A stretch of 64,000 bases of DNA from Przewalskia tangutica (lineage: Eukaryota; Streptophyta; Magnoliopsida; Solanales; Solanaceae). Each line of letters starts with the position of its first letter. Within the stretch, counting starts at the first letter, position 1. The position numbers were made by a program, and so were the translations under genes. Positions 35,221-46,725 of the stretch are shown piece after piece. The stretch is taken from positions 33,225,711 through 33,289,710 of the forward strand of contig CM056720.1 in assembly GCA_029844215.1 (NCBI GenBank), read 5' to 3'. The notes under the pieces are model-generated. The model worked only from the letters and a program-made list of their open reading frames with translations, had not been told where the DNA came from and did not search any database.

Positions 35221-36969
35221 GATATAATACCGATCTGCGGGCTTATCGTTAAACAACGTAAGCCAACAAAATAACCCGCTTACACAATATCACAAGATAC
35301 TAACACGTAGCGTCATAACATGTTCACTTTATCAAACCGATGAAGTATTACAAGGCTATCATAGGCAAATCATAGGCAAGTTACTCACACAAGGTACTTT
35401 TATTTGATGCCAACAAATCCGAGTTTTTAACCCCAAAGTACTACATACTTTAACTCTTTAAAAAGATCCATTTCTTTCACAAAAGTCACATGATACTCGT
35501 AGTATCAAAATAGAAATGCTTGTCTTTTAAGTAAACCAAAACAATTTCCATACCTTCTTTTTAAACCAATCTTAAGACAAAAGCATGCCTTCCTTTTAAA
35601 CCATTTTAAGACAAAACCATGTCTTCCTTTAAAACAAAGACACTTTTCCTTTTAAAGTCAAATAGCAATATACTTTTTAAACCAAGTGTCTTACTCTTTT
35701 AGAAACAAGTATCCTATACCTTTAAATCATATCTTTTAAGGAAACCAACCTCCAACTTTAAAAATGTCAAGTTATCATTTTAAATCCAATGATAAAACCA
35801 TTCTTTTGTTTTCATAAAGTCGTTATAAATAACTTCCCATAAAGCTATTATAACACTTTATGTTTTAAACCAACCAAGGACAACTATTCTCATTTTCGAA
35901 ATCAAGATAACTCTATTCTTTAAAAGACCACACACCCATTACTCATGAATGAGGTTTTACAACTTTTTAACATAATTCAAGTCCTTAATTTTTCATAACA
36001 AGTCACTTAACTTTGGAATCAAGTCAAGGACACAAAAGGAAAATCAAATTCCTTTAAACACACGTGCGTCTACCGCACTATATATATTTCACAACAATCA
36101 TGCTAGAAAGGATAGGAAGAGGTTCACATACCTCGCGACGATTATCGACAATAAGCAAAATGCTCCAAAGTACTATAACCCTGCTAGCCTTTTCCACCCT
36201 TCAAGTAGAATACGCTACTCGTAGTACTTCAACCTATAATGGCCATAAAACGTTTATTAACTTCTAGATCCCTTCGTAGAATATTTCTAAGTACAAGGTT
36301 CCATATTCTACGGAAAATTCGGCAGCACCTCCCCCCCCGTAACCACATAAATAACCTCCACTAACAAGGCCCTCTACCAGGCCAACAACTCCCAGGGGAT
36401 TACACGTCTAACCGGACGTGTACAATTCTGCCCTACAATAATACTACAAGTCTACTGTAAATACAGTCCAATGTAAATACAGTTCAATTCTTATCAATAT
36501 TCAGTCTATATATAGTATACTCAACTATACATTACTACAACATGTAATCTCCATTCTGATAGGGGATAAAGATTATTACCTCGATAAGCCCAAAATTATC
36601 CAAGATTTATAAGTCGATCTGAGCAACGTTTAGCTCCACGTCCTTACGCTTCAACCCGCTCCAAGCAACCCTTAGAAGTTTCTAAACAACTTCTCTTAAC
36701 ACTTCATCCATCTATGAAGGTTTTTCCTAGGGTTTCATTTTGCGACTATTGGAAAAAAAAGTAGTATTTCCGGGCTCTTATGTTGGGACAACTTTAGAAT
36801 ACTACTAGGGATACAAGGCTAAGGTATTTGGGACTATACCAACACTTGAAGAATTTTCTACACAAAGGGAGGGGGGGGCGGGTTTGGACGAGAACAACTA
36901 AGGGGGGAGGGAGAATTTTTGCCTTGGAAACTCTTAAGTGGATGAAGAAAGTCCTGCAACCCCGGGGGG

Positions 36970-36977
36970 TATTTATA
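36970..36977 (-). promoter_or_regulatory. TATA box of the E3 3' LTR
   Basis: Minus-strand TATAAATA in GCCTATAAATACCCC, in the U3 part about 530 bp from the LTR start at 37508. Confidence 0.6.
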
Positions 36978-37508
36978 GGCCAACCAATGGCTAGGATCAA
37001 AGCAAGTGTAAGGTGAGGATTTGGTCCAAGTGGGAGTGGAGTCTTCCAACCAAGTGTCCACCACAACAATGGGACATATGTCCACGCGAAATGGGACAAG
37101 TGGCTTGCCACTTGTCCATTAAAACGCGTCGAGACCACGTGTCCTCTAGCCGTTCGGCAACATGGCCACATGGGGTGACACGTGTCACCCTACTCGTCAA
37201 AATATTTCATCTTAGAAAATATCCGTAATGCCAAAAATCCGAAAATAAAGTGGGCCCCACAAAACCGTAAATTTTCCCCGTGGGCCCCACGTGACCAATT
37301 CCGGAAATAAAATTCCATAATTCTCAAATATTCTAAAAAGTCCGAATACCAAATCTAGGAATCCAATTCCCATTAACGAACCTTTTTCCTTCATAAAATC
37401 CGGAAACTTTTCCGTCGAAAAATCACATCTTTCTTCCTTTCCAATTTTTGTGTCGTATTCTCGTACGAACGTCTTCGTATACATACCCTGAAACTACGGG
37501 GTGTAACA

Positions 37509-37519
37509 TTCTTCCCCCC
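37509..37519 (-). promoter_or_regulatory. polypurine tract of E3
   Basis: The minus strand reads GGGGGGAAGAA, identical to the tract of E1 and directly abutting the 3' LTR. Confidence 0.85.
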
Positions 37520-37889
37520 TTAGAAACATTCGTCCCGAATGTTCCTTATAAGTCTCCAAGCACACCTGTGCCGGTATAGTCTTCACTACTATACTTACGA
37601 AACCAATCATGCCACGAATGGCCATAATATAATTTACGCGCAAAACTCAAATCCAAGCCAACGAAGAATCATCTCTAAAGCGTATAACAATACTAATAGC
37701 TCCACCCATGGTCCAAAGGATACTTTTTTCACATCTTTACTTATAAAAAGGACACTTCCATCTTCTTAACACATCTACGCCTCTTTTCTTACTCGTCGTA
37801 CCCTCCTCGTACACTCGAACTCTTCCTACTATACGTACCACGTTTCTGTCATTGCTTCAGTTTTCAAAAATCTCGGGGTTACCATCTCC

Positions 37890-39240
37890 AACTTGGTCAT
37901 CACTAACTGGGAACACTCTTGATGGATCTCCGATACTCTTCCAAAACATAGCAACATGGAAGACCGAACGTACTGCCTCCTAAGTCGGACGGCAGTGCTA
38001 ACTTATAGGCAACCTGGCCTATTCTACAAACGATCTGAAAAGGCCCAAAGTACCTCGGGCTAAGTTTCCCCTGCTTTCCAAATCTCGTCACACCGCCGGT
38101 GGTACCTTGAAGACCCACCGTCGGCACTGAACTCCAAGTGTCGACGCCGATTATCCGCACGACTTTTGTTGACTCTGAGCTGCTAAAAACCTCTTCTGGA
38201 TAAGCTTCACCTTACCCACATCCTGCTTAATCAAGTATGGACCAACTATCTGAACCTTGCCAACCTCGAACCAATCGACCGGCAACCTACACTTCCGCCC
38301 ATACAAGGTTTCATAAGGCGACATCCGAATACTGAAATGGTAGCTATTATAATACTCACTCAACAAGAGGCAAATAATCCTTACAGCTACCCCTGAAATC
38401 AAAGCACCGGCCCGTAACCTATCCTCAGTATGCGGATAAAGCGCATTTGTTTATCCGTCGGCCGAGGTGAATGCAATCTGAGAGACTCACCGAGTTCCTA
38501 ACCACTTTGGTAAAACCTCCAAAAACAAAGAAATAGCCGAAAAGGCTCACTGCTGCCGTAAAAGTAGGAACCGTGCGACCTTACAACGCTTCCCGATATA
38601 CAACATCTCGCATAACCTCGCCGAGTAAATGATCCGACTAAAAGACAAGATGGGTGACCATCGGCCCGACTCTTTGGTCGAGCATCCACGGCTAAATGCG
38701 ATGGTTACCTAAACTTGGGCCTAACACCTCGTGACCTATCATCTAGCGGGACCACCCCAATGCCCACCACATTCGGGCTGCGGGTTGACTCGCGATATGG
38801 CCTCAACCCGACCACCGTACTAAACTCGTTCTGGTCGGAACAATCTCATTATTCAAGTCATGAGAACTGGTAGTGTAAGCCCAACTACCCACTTCCCTTT
38901 CACACCACTCATGGACTTATCACCTGAATATACTCCACGTATCCAACGTACCCCGACAACGATCAAACGTACAATCTTTTACTTAAGACGACCTTGCATC
39001 TAAGGTCTCCACGTGTAATATTCTAAGGCTCACACCTACCATGTCCCCATACTTACCTTTCTAACTATCTCTATTTTTTTTTTTTTTAATCTCAACTAAC
39101 ACAATGCTATCCGTACATAGCGCCCCACATGTATCTACCATAACGACATAAACAAGTCTCTTAAGGGCTGAATTTATCTCTGTAACTACTGCCTCACTTT
39201 CCCTTTGTCGTTCTAATCATAATCACGCCTGCAGTGCCTA
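37890..39240 (-). pseudogene. E3 pol remnant: integrase C-terminal region
   Basis: The frame 38402-38151 contains YYNSYHFSIRMSPYETLYGR and a WFEVGK segment, the conserved end of the Ty3 integrase core. The frame 38160-37903 contains GKLSPRYFGPFQIVCRIGQV, the GPF-type module that follows in chromoviruses. Bases 38420-39240 are too decayed to read. A chromodomain itself is not visible. The rest of pol is deleted. Confidence 0.75.
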
Positions 39241-40346
39241 GCTATAGAAGGTGATGAACGACGCGATCCGAAGGTGAGTCGTAACATCCGCGCCACCTCG
39301 GTCGGACAATTTCTCACAAAATGGCCTGGCGCAAGCGTATCAAGCTATCGAGTAGTACGACACTCCCCTCAATGACACCTACCACATAGTGAACACTTGA
39401 GGAAAAACTGAATCTGGCTGGCTAGAACCTATGTAATCTGTGAACCAGAAACCCTGGAGCTCTGACCAACTCCTAAATACTCCGAACGTCCTGAAGCCTG
39501 TGGAGGACCACTGCATCTTGGCGGGCGCCTAACGATCTGCTGGCGAGAAGGTCGCCTCGAAAGTTACCAAAGGACCTGCTGTTACGGCCTCTTCTGCTGA
39601 TCTTGGTTAATCCGTCGATCTCTACGTTCCTCAGTATGATGCACATAAGTCTGTACGCGGGCAACGTCCATGCCCGGCTGAAGAGCTACCCCTGTACAAC
39701 TCTCTACTAGATAATCGTCAAGTCCTGTGACATATCGGTGCACTCTATCCTCCATATGCGCACTAAAGCGGGGACATAACGAGCCAATGAGTCAAACTAC
39801 ATCTCTGCGTTCTCAAACCGTCGCGGATTGCGCCTCGGACCTCAAAAATCTATCTGCCCGAGCTCTCCTCGTCTGCGAGGGCAAGAAGTGTGTAAGAAAT
39901 GCCTCTGAGGTCTTGATCACTTTCATGATCCGCTGCAACTGTCGAATAAACTCCTGAGGATCTTCCTCAGTTCTCAATCCATAGGACTCGGGTGGTATGA
40001 CTCGAAGTCCGAAGTCTCAAAACTATCGGATCTAGGGTGAACTACGATGCTGCCGGAACCACGGCTCCGTCCGTCCTCATTCCGGCCACGGACTAGCTAG
40101 TGGCGGACATCTCCTTGTAACTCATATCCTCGGCTATTGGCCGTGTACTGGAGACTCAGGTATCGTAGTCTCAGTAGAAACTGATGCCGCTCTAAACTCT
40201 GATGGGGCTAGCGGCGTCATAAAACTCGTCGTCTGAAGTAGTATCTCAGGTAATGACCAGGCCTGTGCCCTCGTAACCCTCCGTGTTCTACTCGTAGCTC
40301 CCTCTGCTGCCTTGCCCATCTGGGCCCTGGTTGCCTTGCGTAGAGG
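39240..40346 (-). pseudogene. E3 gag remnant
   Basis: The N-terminal part (about 40340-40134) aligns with E1 gag: RKATRAQMGKAAEGATSRT against RKATRAQKGKAAAGAASGT, but the start Met codon is lost. Downstream pieces (39664-39473 and antisense traces) correspond to the gag core and post-gag spacer, with many frameshifts. Some of the indels fall in CTG/CAG context and may be sequence errors. Confidence 0.72.
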
Positions 40347-40539
40347 CCTAACTAGCACATATGAATACGCCAGAGGGAGTCCAACTTATAACACAGCTCT
40401 AAGGCACGATCTCAGAGTGAGAAGAATGGAAACCAATCCTAAATATCCTGCAGCCTCCTGATTATAGGTGTGGTGCACAACACGCCGATAATCAAGACTC
40501 TACTAGATACGGTCTGTATACACTTTCCGAGGATTAACT

Positions 40540-40551
40540 GCTCTGATACCA
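40540..40551 (-). promoter_or_regulatory. primer binding site of E3 (tRNA-Met)
   Basis: Minus-strand TGGTATCAGAGC, four bases from the LTR edge at 40556, as in E1. Confidence 0.85.
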
Positions 40552-40555
40552 CTTT

Positions 40556-42838
40556 TGTCACGATTCGATCTCGGGCCCGCGACTGGTGCCTTACCCCGGG
40601 CACCCTAGTGATACAACATCAGAGAAAATCAGCGGAAATAAAAACTTACACATGAAACAAGATATACAATGAGAAAAATAGGCTAACCAAAACGGTCACC
40701 TTTCAGCATATATATATATATATATATATAAAAAGATTAAACACGAGCGATTACATCCTTTTACGAACCACGCCCAACAAGATTACTACGCACTTCTAAG
40801 AATGTTATAACAACGACGGGACGGGCCCGCCATACCACGAATGTAAGTACCTGACGGCGGGGACTATACGAATAAGCCTCGGAGAAGCGGAGCTTCCCAA
40901 ACGCTGAATCGTGATCCTATGGCGAGGATCAACAATCGGTGTACCTCACTGCGGCATGAGCGCCCGAAGGAGGTCGATCTGACAGTACCAAGTATGTGGC
41001 GAAAATACTGTAAATGAAATCATAATAGTCTATAAAAAACAGAAGACATATATGATAACCAATTTACGATACACAATATGTAAGCAGTCATGTCAAGTCA
41101 GGGACTCACGCCCTCAAAGTCATCACTCAAATATAACCATGGGTCTCATGCCCATAATATCAATCATACCCGTGGAATTCCTTCCTCCGGCTGCCGTGAT
41201 CCATGATATAAAAACACCAAGGAATACATGAACACGTGTCCCACCTGTGTCATAATAAAACCGTACGGGGTAAGTACGAAGGCATAGCCGACTACTAGAA
41301 CCCACCGTACCAACAATGCTATAAAAATGTATCACGAGGTCTTTCTAGACCGCCACATGATCGAAGCGGGCCACTCGCCCTCAGTATCAATGTGCGCGTC
41401 TAACCCTGGAACTCAACGTAGCTCCGCATAGGCCACATAGGCCCGCATGAGGTACTCCTCGCATCGGGGGTAGCTAACCCGCGGCATCAACCTGGACCCC
41501 CGAAGTCCGCATAGCCACACATGGACCGCATGAGGTATTCCTCGCATCGGCGTAACACACCCGGAGTGATCATCACGTCACTGAACTCCGCGACTCGCAT
41601 AGGTCACATGGACCTGCATGAGGTATTCCTCGCATCGGGGGTAGCTAACCCGCGGCAACATAACAAGTTAGGGGGGTATGTGATATAATACCAGTACAAC
41701 GGGCTTATCGTTAAACAACGTAAGCACAACAAGAATAACCCTCTTACACAACATCACAAGATACTAACACACGTAGCATAATAACATGTTCACTTTATCA
41801 AACCGACAAGAAGTATTACAAGGCTATCATAGGCAAATCATAGGCAAGTTACTCACACAAGGTACTTTTATTTGATGCCAACAAATCCGGGTTTTAACCC
41901 CAAAGTACTACATACTTTAACTCTTTAAAAAGATCCATTTCTTTCACAAAAGTCACACGATACTCGTAGTATCAAAATAGAGTAACTATCTTTTTAAGTA
42001 AACCAAAACAATTTCCATACCTTCTTTTTAAACCAATCTTAAGACAAAAGCATGCCTTCCTTTTTAAACCATTTTAAGACAAAATCATGCCTTCCTTTAA
42101 AACAAAGACACTTTTCCTTTTTAAAGTCAAATAGCAATATACTTTTTAAACCAAGTGTCTTACTCTTTTAGAAACAAGTATCCTATACCTTTAAATCATA
42201 TCTTTTAAGGAAACCAACCTCCAACTTTAAAAATGTCAAGTTATCATTTTAAATCCAATGATAAAACCATTCTTTTGTTTTCATAAAGTCGTTATAAATA
42301 ACTTCCCATAAAGCTATTATAACACTTTATGTTTTAAACCAACCAAGGACAACTATTCTCATTTTCGAAATCAAGATAACTCTATTCTTTAAAAGACCAC
42401 ACACCCATTACTCATGAATGAGGTTTTACAACTTTTTAACATAATTCAAGTCCTTAATTTTTCATAACAAGTCACTTAACTTTGGAATCAAGTCAAGGAC
42501 ACAAAAGGAAAATCAAATTTCTTTAAACACACGTGCGTCTACCGCACTATATATATTTCACAACAATCATGCTAGAAAGGATAGGAAGAGGTTCACATAC
42601 CTCGCGACGATTATCGACAATAAGCAAAATGCTCCAAAGTACTATAACCGCTAGCCTTTTCCACCCTTCAAGTAGAATACGCTACTCGTAATCTTGACCT
42701 ATAATGGCCATAAAGCGTTTATTAACTTCTAGATCCGCCGTAGAATATTTCTAAGTACTGAGTTCCATATTCTACGGAAAATTCGGCGACCTCCCCGTAA
42801 CCACATAAATAACCTCCACTACAAGGCCGCTACTGGGC
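40556..42838 (-). repeat. truncated LTR, first copy of a 2.7-kb tandem duplication
   Basis: Starts TGTCACGATTCGATCTCGGG and follows the LTR order up to 42837 (CTACTGGGCC), where the U3 part is missing and gag-leader sequence begins. The same LTR blocks recur about 2.68 kb further on from 43239. Confidence 0.85.
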
Positions 42839-43234
42839 CGTGTCTTTGAGACTCAGTATCGTAGTCTCGGTGAAACCGATGTCGCTCTAAACTCGATGGG
42901 GCTAGCGGCGTCATAAAACTCGTCGTCAAGTACTATCTCGGTAATGACGGGCATGTGCCCTCGTAACCCTCGTGTTCTACTCGTAGCTCGCCTGTGCCTT
43001 GCCCGTGGGCCCTGGTTGCCTTGCGTAGAGGCCTAACTAGCACATCTGAATACGCCGCAGGAGTCCAACTTATAACACGGCTCTAAGGCACGATCTCGAG
43101 TGAGAAGAATGGAAACCAATCCTAAATATCCTGCGCCTCACGATTATAGGTGTGGTGCACAACACGCCGATAATCAAGACTCTACTAGATACGGTGCGTA
43201 TACACTTTCCGAGGATTAAGCGCTCACGATACCA
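42838..43234 (-). repeat. duplicated gag leader and primer-site region
   Basis: Repeats 40138-40551 in the same orientation (GATGGGGCTAGCGGCGTCAT, GTGGTGCACAACACGCCGAT). The primer site is altered: GCTCACGATACCA instead of GCTCTGATACCA. Evidence that LTR plus leader were duplicated as one 2.7-kb unit. Confidence 0.85.
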
Positions 43235-43238
43235 CTTT

Positions 43239-46200
43239 TGTCACGATTCGATCTCGGGCATGGTCGTGCCTTACCGGGCACCCTAGTGATACAACATCGG
43301 AGAAAATCGTGAAATAAAAACTTACACGTAAACAAGATATCTGATAGAAAAATAGGCTAACAAAATGGTGCTTTCAAAGATATATATATATATATAAAAA
43401 GATTAAACTCGAGCGATTACATCCCTTTTACGAACCACGCCACAACGATTACTACTGCACCACAGAATGTTATAACAACAACGACGGGCGGGGCCGCCAT
43501 ACCACGAATGTAAGTACTCTGACGACGGGGACTATACGAATAAGCCTCGGAGAAAGCGGAGCTTCCTAAAGCTGAACTGTGATCCTATGAGCGAGGATCA
43601 ACAATCGCGTACCTCTACTGCGGCGTGAACGCGGCCCGAAGGAGGTCGATCTGGCAGTACAGTATGTGGCGAAAATCAGTAAATGAAATCATAATAGTCT
43701 ATAAAAAGCGAAGACATATATGATAACCAATTTACGATACCTGATATGTAAGCATCGTATCAAGTCAGGGACTCACGCCCTCAAAGTCATCACTCAAATA
43801 TAACCATGGGTCTCATGCCCATAATATCAATCATACCCGTGGAATTCCTTCCTCACTGCCGGCAGTCCATGATATAAAAACACCAAGGAATACACATGAA
43901 CACGTGTCCGCTGTGTCATAATAAAACCGTCTGCGAGGTAATGCGAAGGCATAGCCGACTACTAGAACCCACCGTACCAACAATGCTATAAAAATGTATC
44001 ACGAGGTCTTTCTAGACCGCCACATGATCGAAGCGGGCCACTCGCCCTCAGTATCAATGTGCGCGTCTAACCCTGGAACTCAACGTAGCTCCGCATAGGC
44101 CACATAGGCGCGTGAGGTACTCGCCGCATCGGGGTAGCTAACCGCGGCATCAACTGGACCCCGGTCGCGTAGCCACGCGTGGACGCGTGAGGTATTCCTC
44201 GACGGCGTAACACGCTCGGGTGATCATCGTCACGGAACTCCGCACTCGCATAGGTCACGTGGACTGCGTGAGGTATTCCTCGCATCGGGGTAGCTAACCG
44301 CGGCAACATAACAAGTCGGGGTATGTGATATAATACCAGTACAACGGGCTTATCGTTAAACAACGTAAGCACAACAAGAATAACCCTCTTACACAACATC
44401 ACAAGATACTAACACACGTAGCATAATAACATGTTCACTTTATCAAACCGACAAGAAGTATTACAAGGCTATCATAGGCAAATCATAGGCAAGTTACTCA
44501 CACAAGGTACTTTTATTTGATGCCAACAAATCCGGTTTTTTAACCCCAAAGTACTACATACTTTAACTCTTTAAAAAGATCCATTTCTTTCACAAAAGTC
44601 ACACGATACTCGTAGTATCAAAATAGAGTAACTATCTTTTTAAGTAAACCAAAACAATTTCCATACCTTCTTTTTAAACCAATCTTAAGACAAAAGCATG
44701 CCTTCCTTTTTAAACCATTTTAAGACAAAATCATGCCTTCCTTTAAAACAAAGACACTTTTCCTTTTTAAAGTCAAATAGCAATATACTTTTTAAACCAA
44801 GTGTCTTACTCTTTTAGAAACAAGTATCCTATACCTTTAAATCATATCTTTTAAGAAACCAACCTCAACTTTAAAATGTCAAGTTATCATTTTAAATCCA
44901 ATGATAAAACCATTCTTTTGTTTTCATAAAGTCGTTATAAATAACTTCCCATAAAGCTATTATAACACTTTATGTTTTAAACAACCAAGGACAACTATTC
45001 TCATTTTCAAATCAAGATAACTCTATTTTTTTAAAAGACCACACACCCATTACTCATGAATGAGGTTTTACAACTTTTAACATAATTCAAGTCCTTAATT
45101 TTTCATAACAAGTCACTTAACTTTGGAATCAAGTCAAGGACACAAAAGGAAAATCAATTTCCTTTAAACACACGTCGTCTACCGACTATATATATTTCAC
45201 AACAATCATGCTAGAAAGGATAGGAAGAGGTTCACATACCTCGCGACGATTATCGACAATAAGCAAAATGCTCCAAAGTACTATAATCCACGCTAGCATT
45301 TTCCACCCTTCAAGTAGAATACGCTACTCGTAGTACTTGACTATAATGGCCATAAAACGCGTTTATTAACTTCAGATCCCTTCGTAGAATATTTGTAAGT
45401 ACAATGTTCCATATTCTACGGAAAATTCTAAGCACCTCCCGTAACCACATAAATAACCTCCACTAACAAGGCCCGCTACCAGGCCAACAACTCCCAGGGG
45501 ATTACACGTCTAACCGGACGTGTACAATTCTGCCCTACAATAATACTACAAGTCTACTGTAAATACAGTCTAATGTAAATACAGTTCAATTCTTATCAAT
45601 ATTTAGTCTATATATAGTATACTCAACTATACATTACTACAACATGTAATCTCGATTCTGATAGGGGATAAAGATTATTACCTCGATAAGCCCAAAATTA
45701 TCCAAGATTTATAAGTCGATCCTGAGCAACGTTTAGCTCCACTTCCTTACGCTTCAACCCGCTCCAAGCAACCATTAGAAGTTTCTAAACAACTTCTCTT
45801 AACACTTCATCCATCTATGAAGGTTTTTCCTAGGGTTTCATTTTGCGACTATTGGAAAAAAAAAGTAGTATTTTCGGGCTCTTATGTTGGGACAACTTTA
45901 GAATACTACTAGGGATACAAGGCTAAGGTATTTGGGACTATACCAACACTTGAAGAATTTTCTACACAAAGGGGGGGGTGTGTTTGGACGAGAACAACTA
46001 AGGGGGGAGGGAAAATTTTTGCCTTGGAAACTCTTAAGTGGATGAATAAAGTCTTGCAAACAAGGGGGGTATTTATAGGCCAACCAATGGCTAGGATCAA
46101 AGCAAGTGTAAGGTGAGGATTTGGTCCAAGTGGGAGTGGAGTCTTCCAACCAAGTGTCCACCACAAAAATGGGACAAGTGGCTTGCCATTGTCACTAAAA

Positions 46201-46576
46201 CGCGTCGAGACACGTGTCCTCAGCCGTTCGACATGGCCACATGGGGTGACACGTGTCGCCCACTACTCGTCAAAATATTTCATCTTAGAAAATATCCGTA
46301 ATGCCAAAAATCCGAAAATAAAGTGGGCCACAAAATCAGTAAATTTTCCCCGTGGGCCCACGTGACCAATCTAAATAAAATTCCATAATTCTCAAATATT
46401 CTAAAAAGTCCGAATACCAAATCTGGGAATCCAATTCCCATTAACGAACCTTTTTCCTCCATAAAATCCGGAAACTTTTCCGTCGAAAAATCACATCTTT
46501 CTTCCTTTCCAATTTTTGTGTTGTATTCTCGTACGAACTTCTTCGTATACATACCCTGGAAATACGGGGTGTAACA
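43239..46576 (-). repeat. 5' LTR of E3 (complete copy)
   Basis: TGTCACGATTCG to CGGGGTGTAACA, 3,338 bp, ending at the AAAAC duplication. It contains a minisatellite at 44040-44310, the TATA box at 46070-46077 and the splice-neutral block GTTCACATACCTCGCGACGA at 45229. No coding content; the reported short frames are shadows. Confidence 0.87.
46070..46077 (-). promoter_or_regulatory. TATA box of the E3 5' LTR
   Basis: Minus-strand TATAAATA in GCCTATAAATACCCC, at the place equivalent to 36970-36977. Confidence 0.6.
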
Positions 46577-46725
46577 AAAACCAATAAGGTTCCTAATCCG
46601 CCCCATATTCCATGCCATTCTCGGCCCTTAACCATGGGTTGATGGCTAATCTTTGACACCCTCGGTCCTTTGGTTAATAACTTAAATTGAGAAGCTAAGT
46701 TCAGACCCTTTCTTTCATCAGTAAA

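Larger units (their letters stand above)
30436..37508 (-). repeat. 3' LTR of E3, split by a solo LTR
   Basis: Spans 30436-31246 and 34925-37508, about 3.39 kb together. Order of blocks: GGCACCCTAGTGATAC, CGGGACAGGGTCCCGCCATA, ATCATGGGTCTCATGCCC, minisatellite, GTTCACATACCTCGCGACGA, GGGGATTACACGTCTAACCG, then CTACGGGGTGTAACA. The inner edge meets the polypurine tract at 37509. Confidence 0.87.
30436..46576 (-). mobile_element. E3: chromovirus-like long-LTR element in the G2 5' LTR
   Basis: Ends are TGTCACGACCCG (30436) and ACGGGGTGTAACA (46576), flanked by AAAAC at 30431-30435 and 46577-46581. Minus-strand order: 5' LTR 46576-43239, a duplicated leader and a partial LTR (43238-40556), primer site 40540-40551, gag remnant, integrase remnant, polypurine tract 37509-37519, 3' LTR 37508-30436 (with a solo LTR inside). 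The internal region is about 3 kb. Protease, RT and RNase H are not recognisable. Integrase C-terminal motifs point to a Tekay/Del-like chromovirus. Confidence 0.9.
20377..46720 (-). mobile_element. G2: Ty3-type element inserted in C3 reverse transcriptase
   Basis: Outer ends are TTATGTAAG (20377, mutated from TGATGTAAG as at 28907) and TTTCATCA (46720). The 5-bp repeat GTAAA flanks them at 20372-20376 and 46721-46725. Minus-strand order: 5' LTR 46720 down to 28907 (interrupted by E3), tRNA-Met site 28891-28903, gag, protease, pol linker, 3' LTR 21772 down to 20377. Once later insertions are removed the internal region is only about 2 kb. Reverse transcriptase and integrase are absent, so this is a deletion derivative. 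Lineage within Ty3-type elements is not assigned. Confidence 0.87.
28907..46720 (-). repeat. 5' LTR of G2, split by element E3
   Basis: Runs from TGATGTAAG at 28907 to 30435 and resumes at 46582 to CATCA at 46720, about 1.67 kb in total, with terminal TGATG/CATCA. The AAAAC repeat at 30431-30435 and 46577-46581 marks the E3 insertion. It aligns with the 3' LTR for about 1.3 kb, then carries a U3 segment (30200-30430 plus 46582-46715) absent from the 3' LTR. Confidence 0.85.

Noticed and set aside
36794..37200. Overlapping minus- and plus-strand frames with Pro/Cys-rich translation, repeated at 45898-46365
   Set aside because: Both lie in the U3 of E3 LTRs and recur because the LTRs are copies of each other; no domain.
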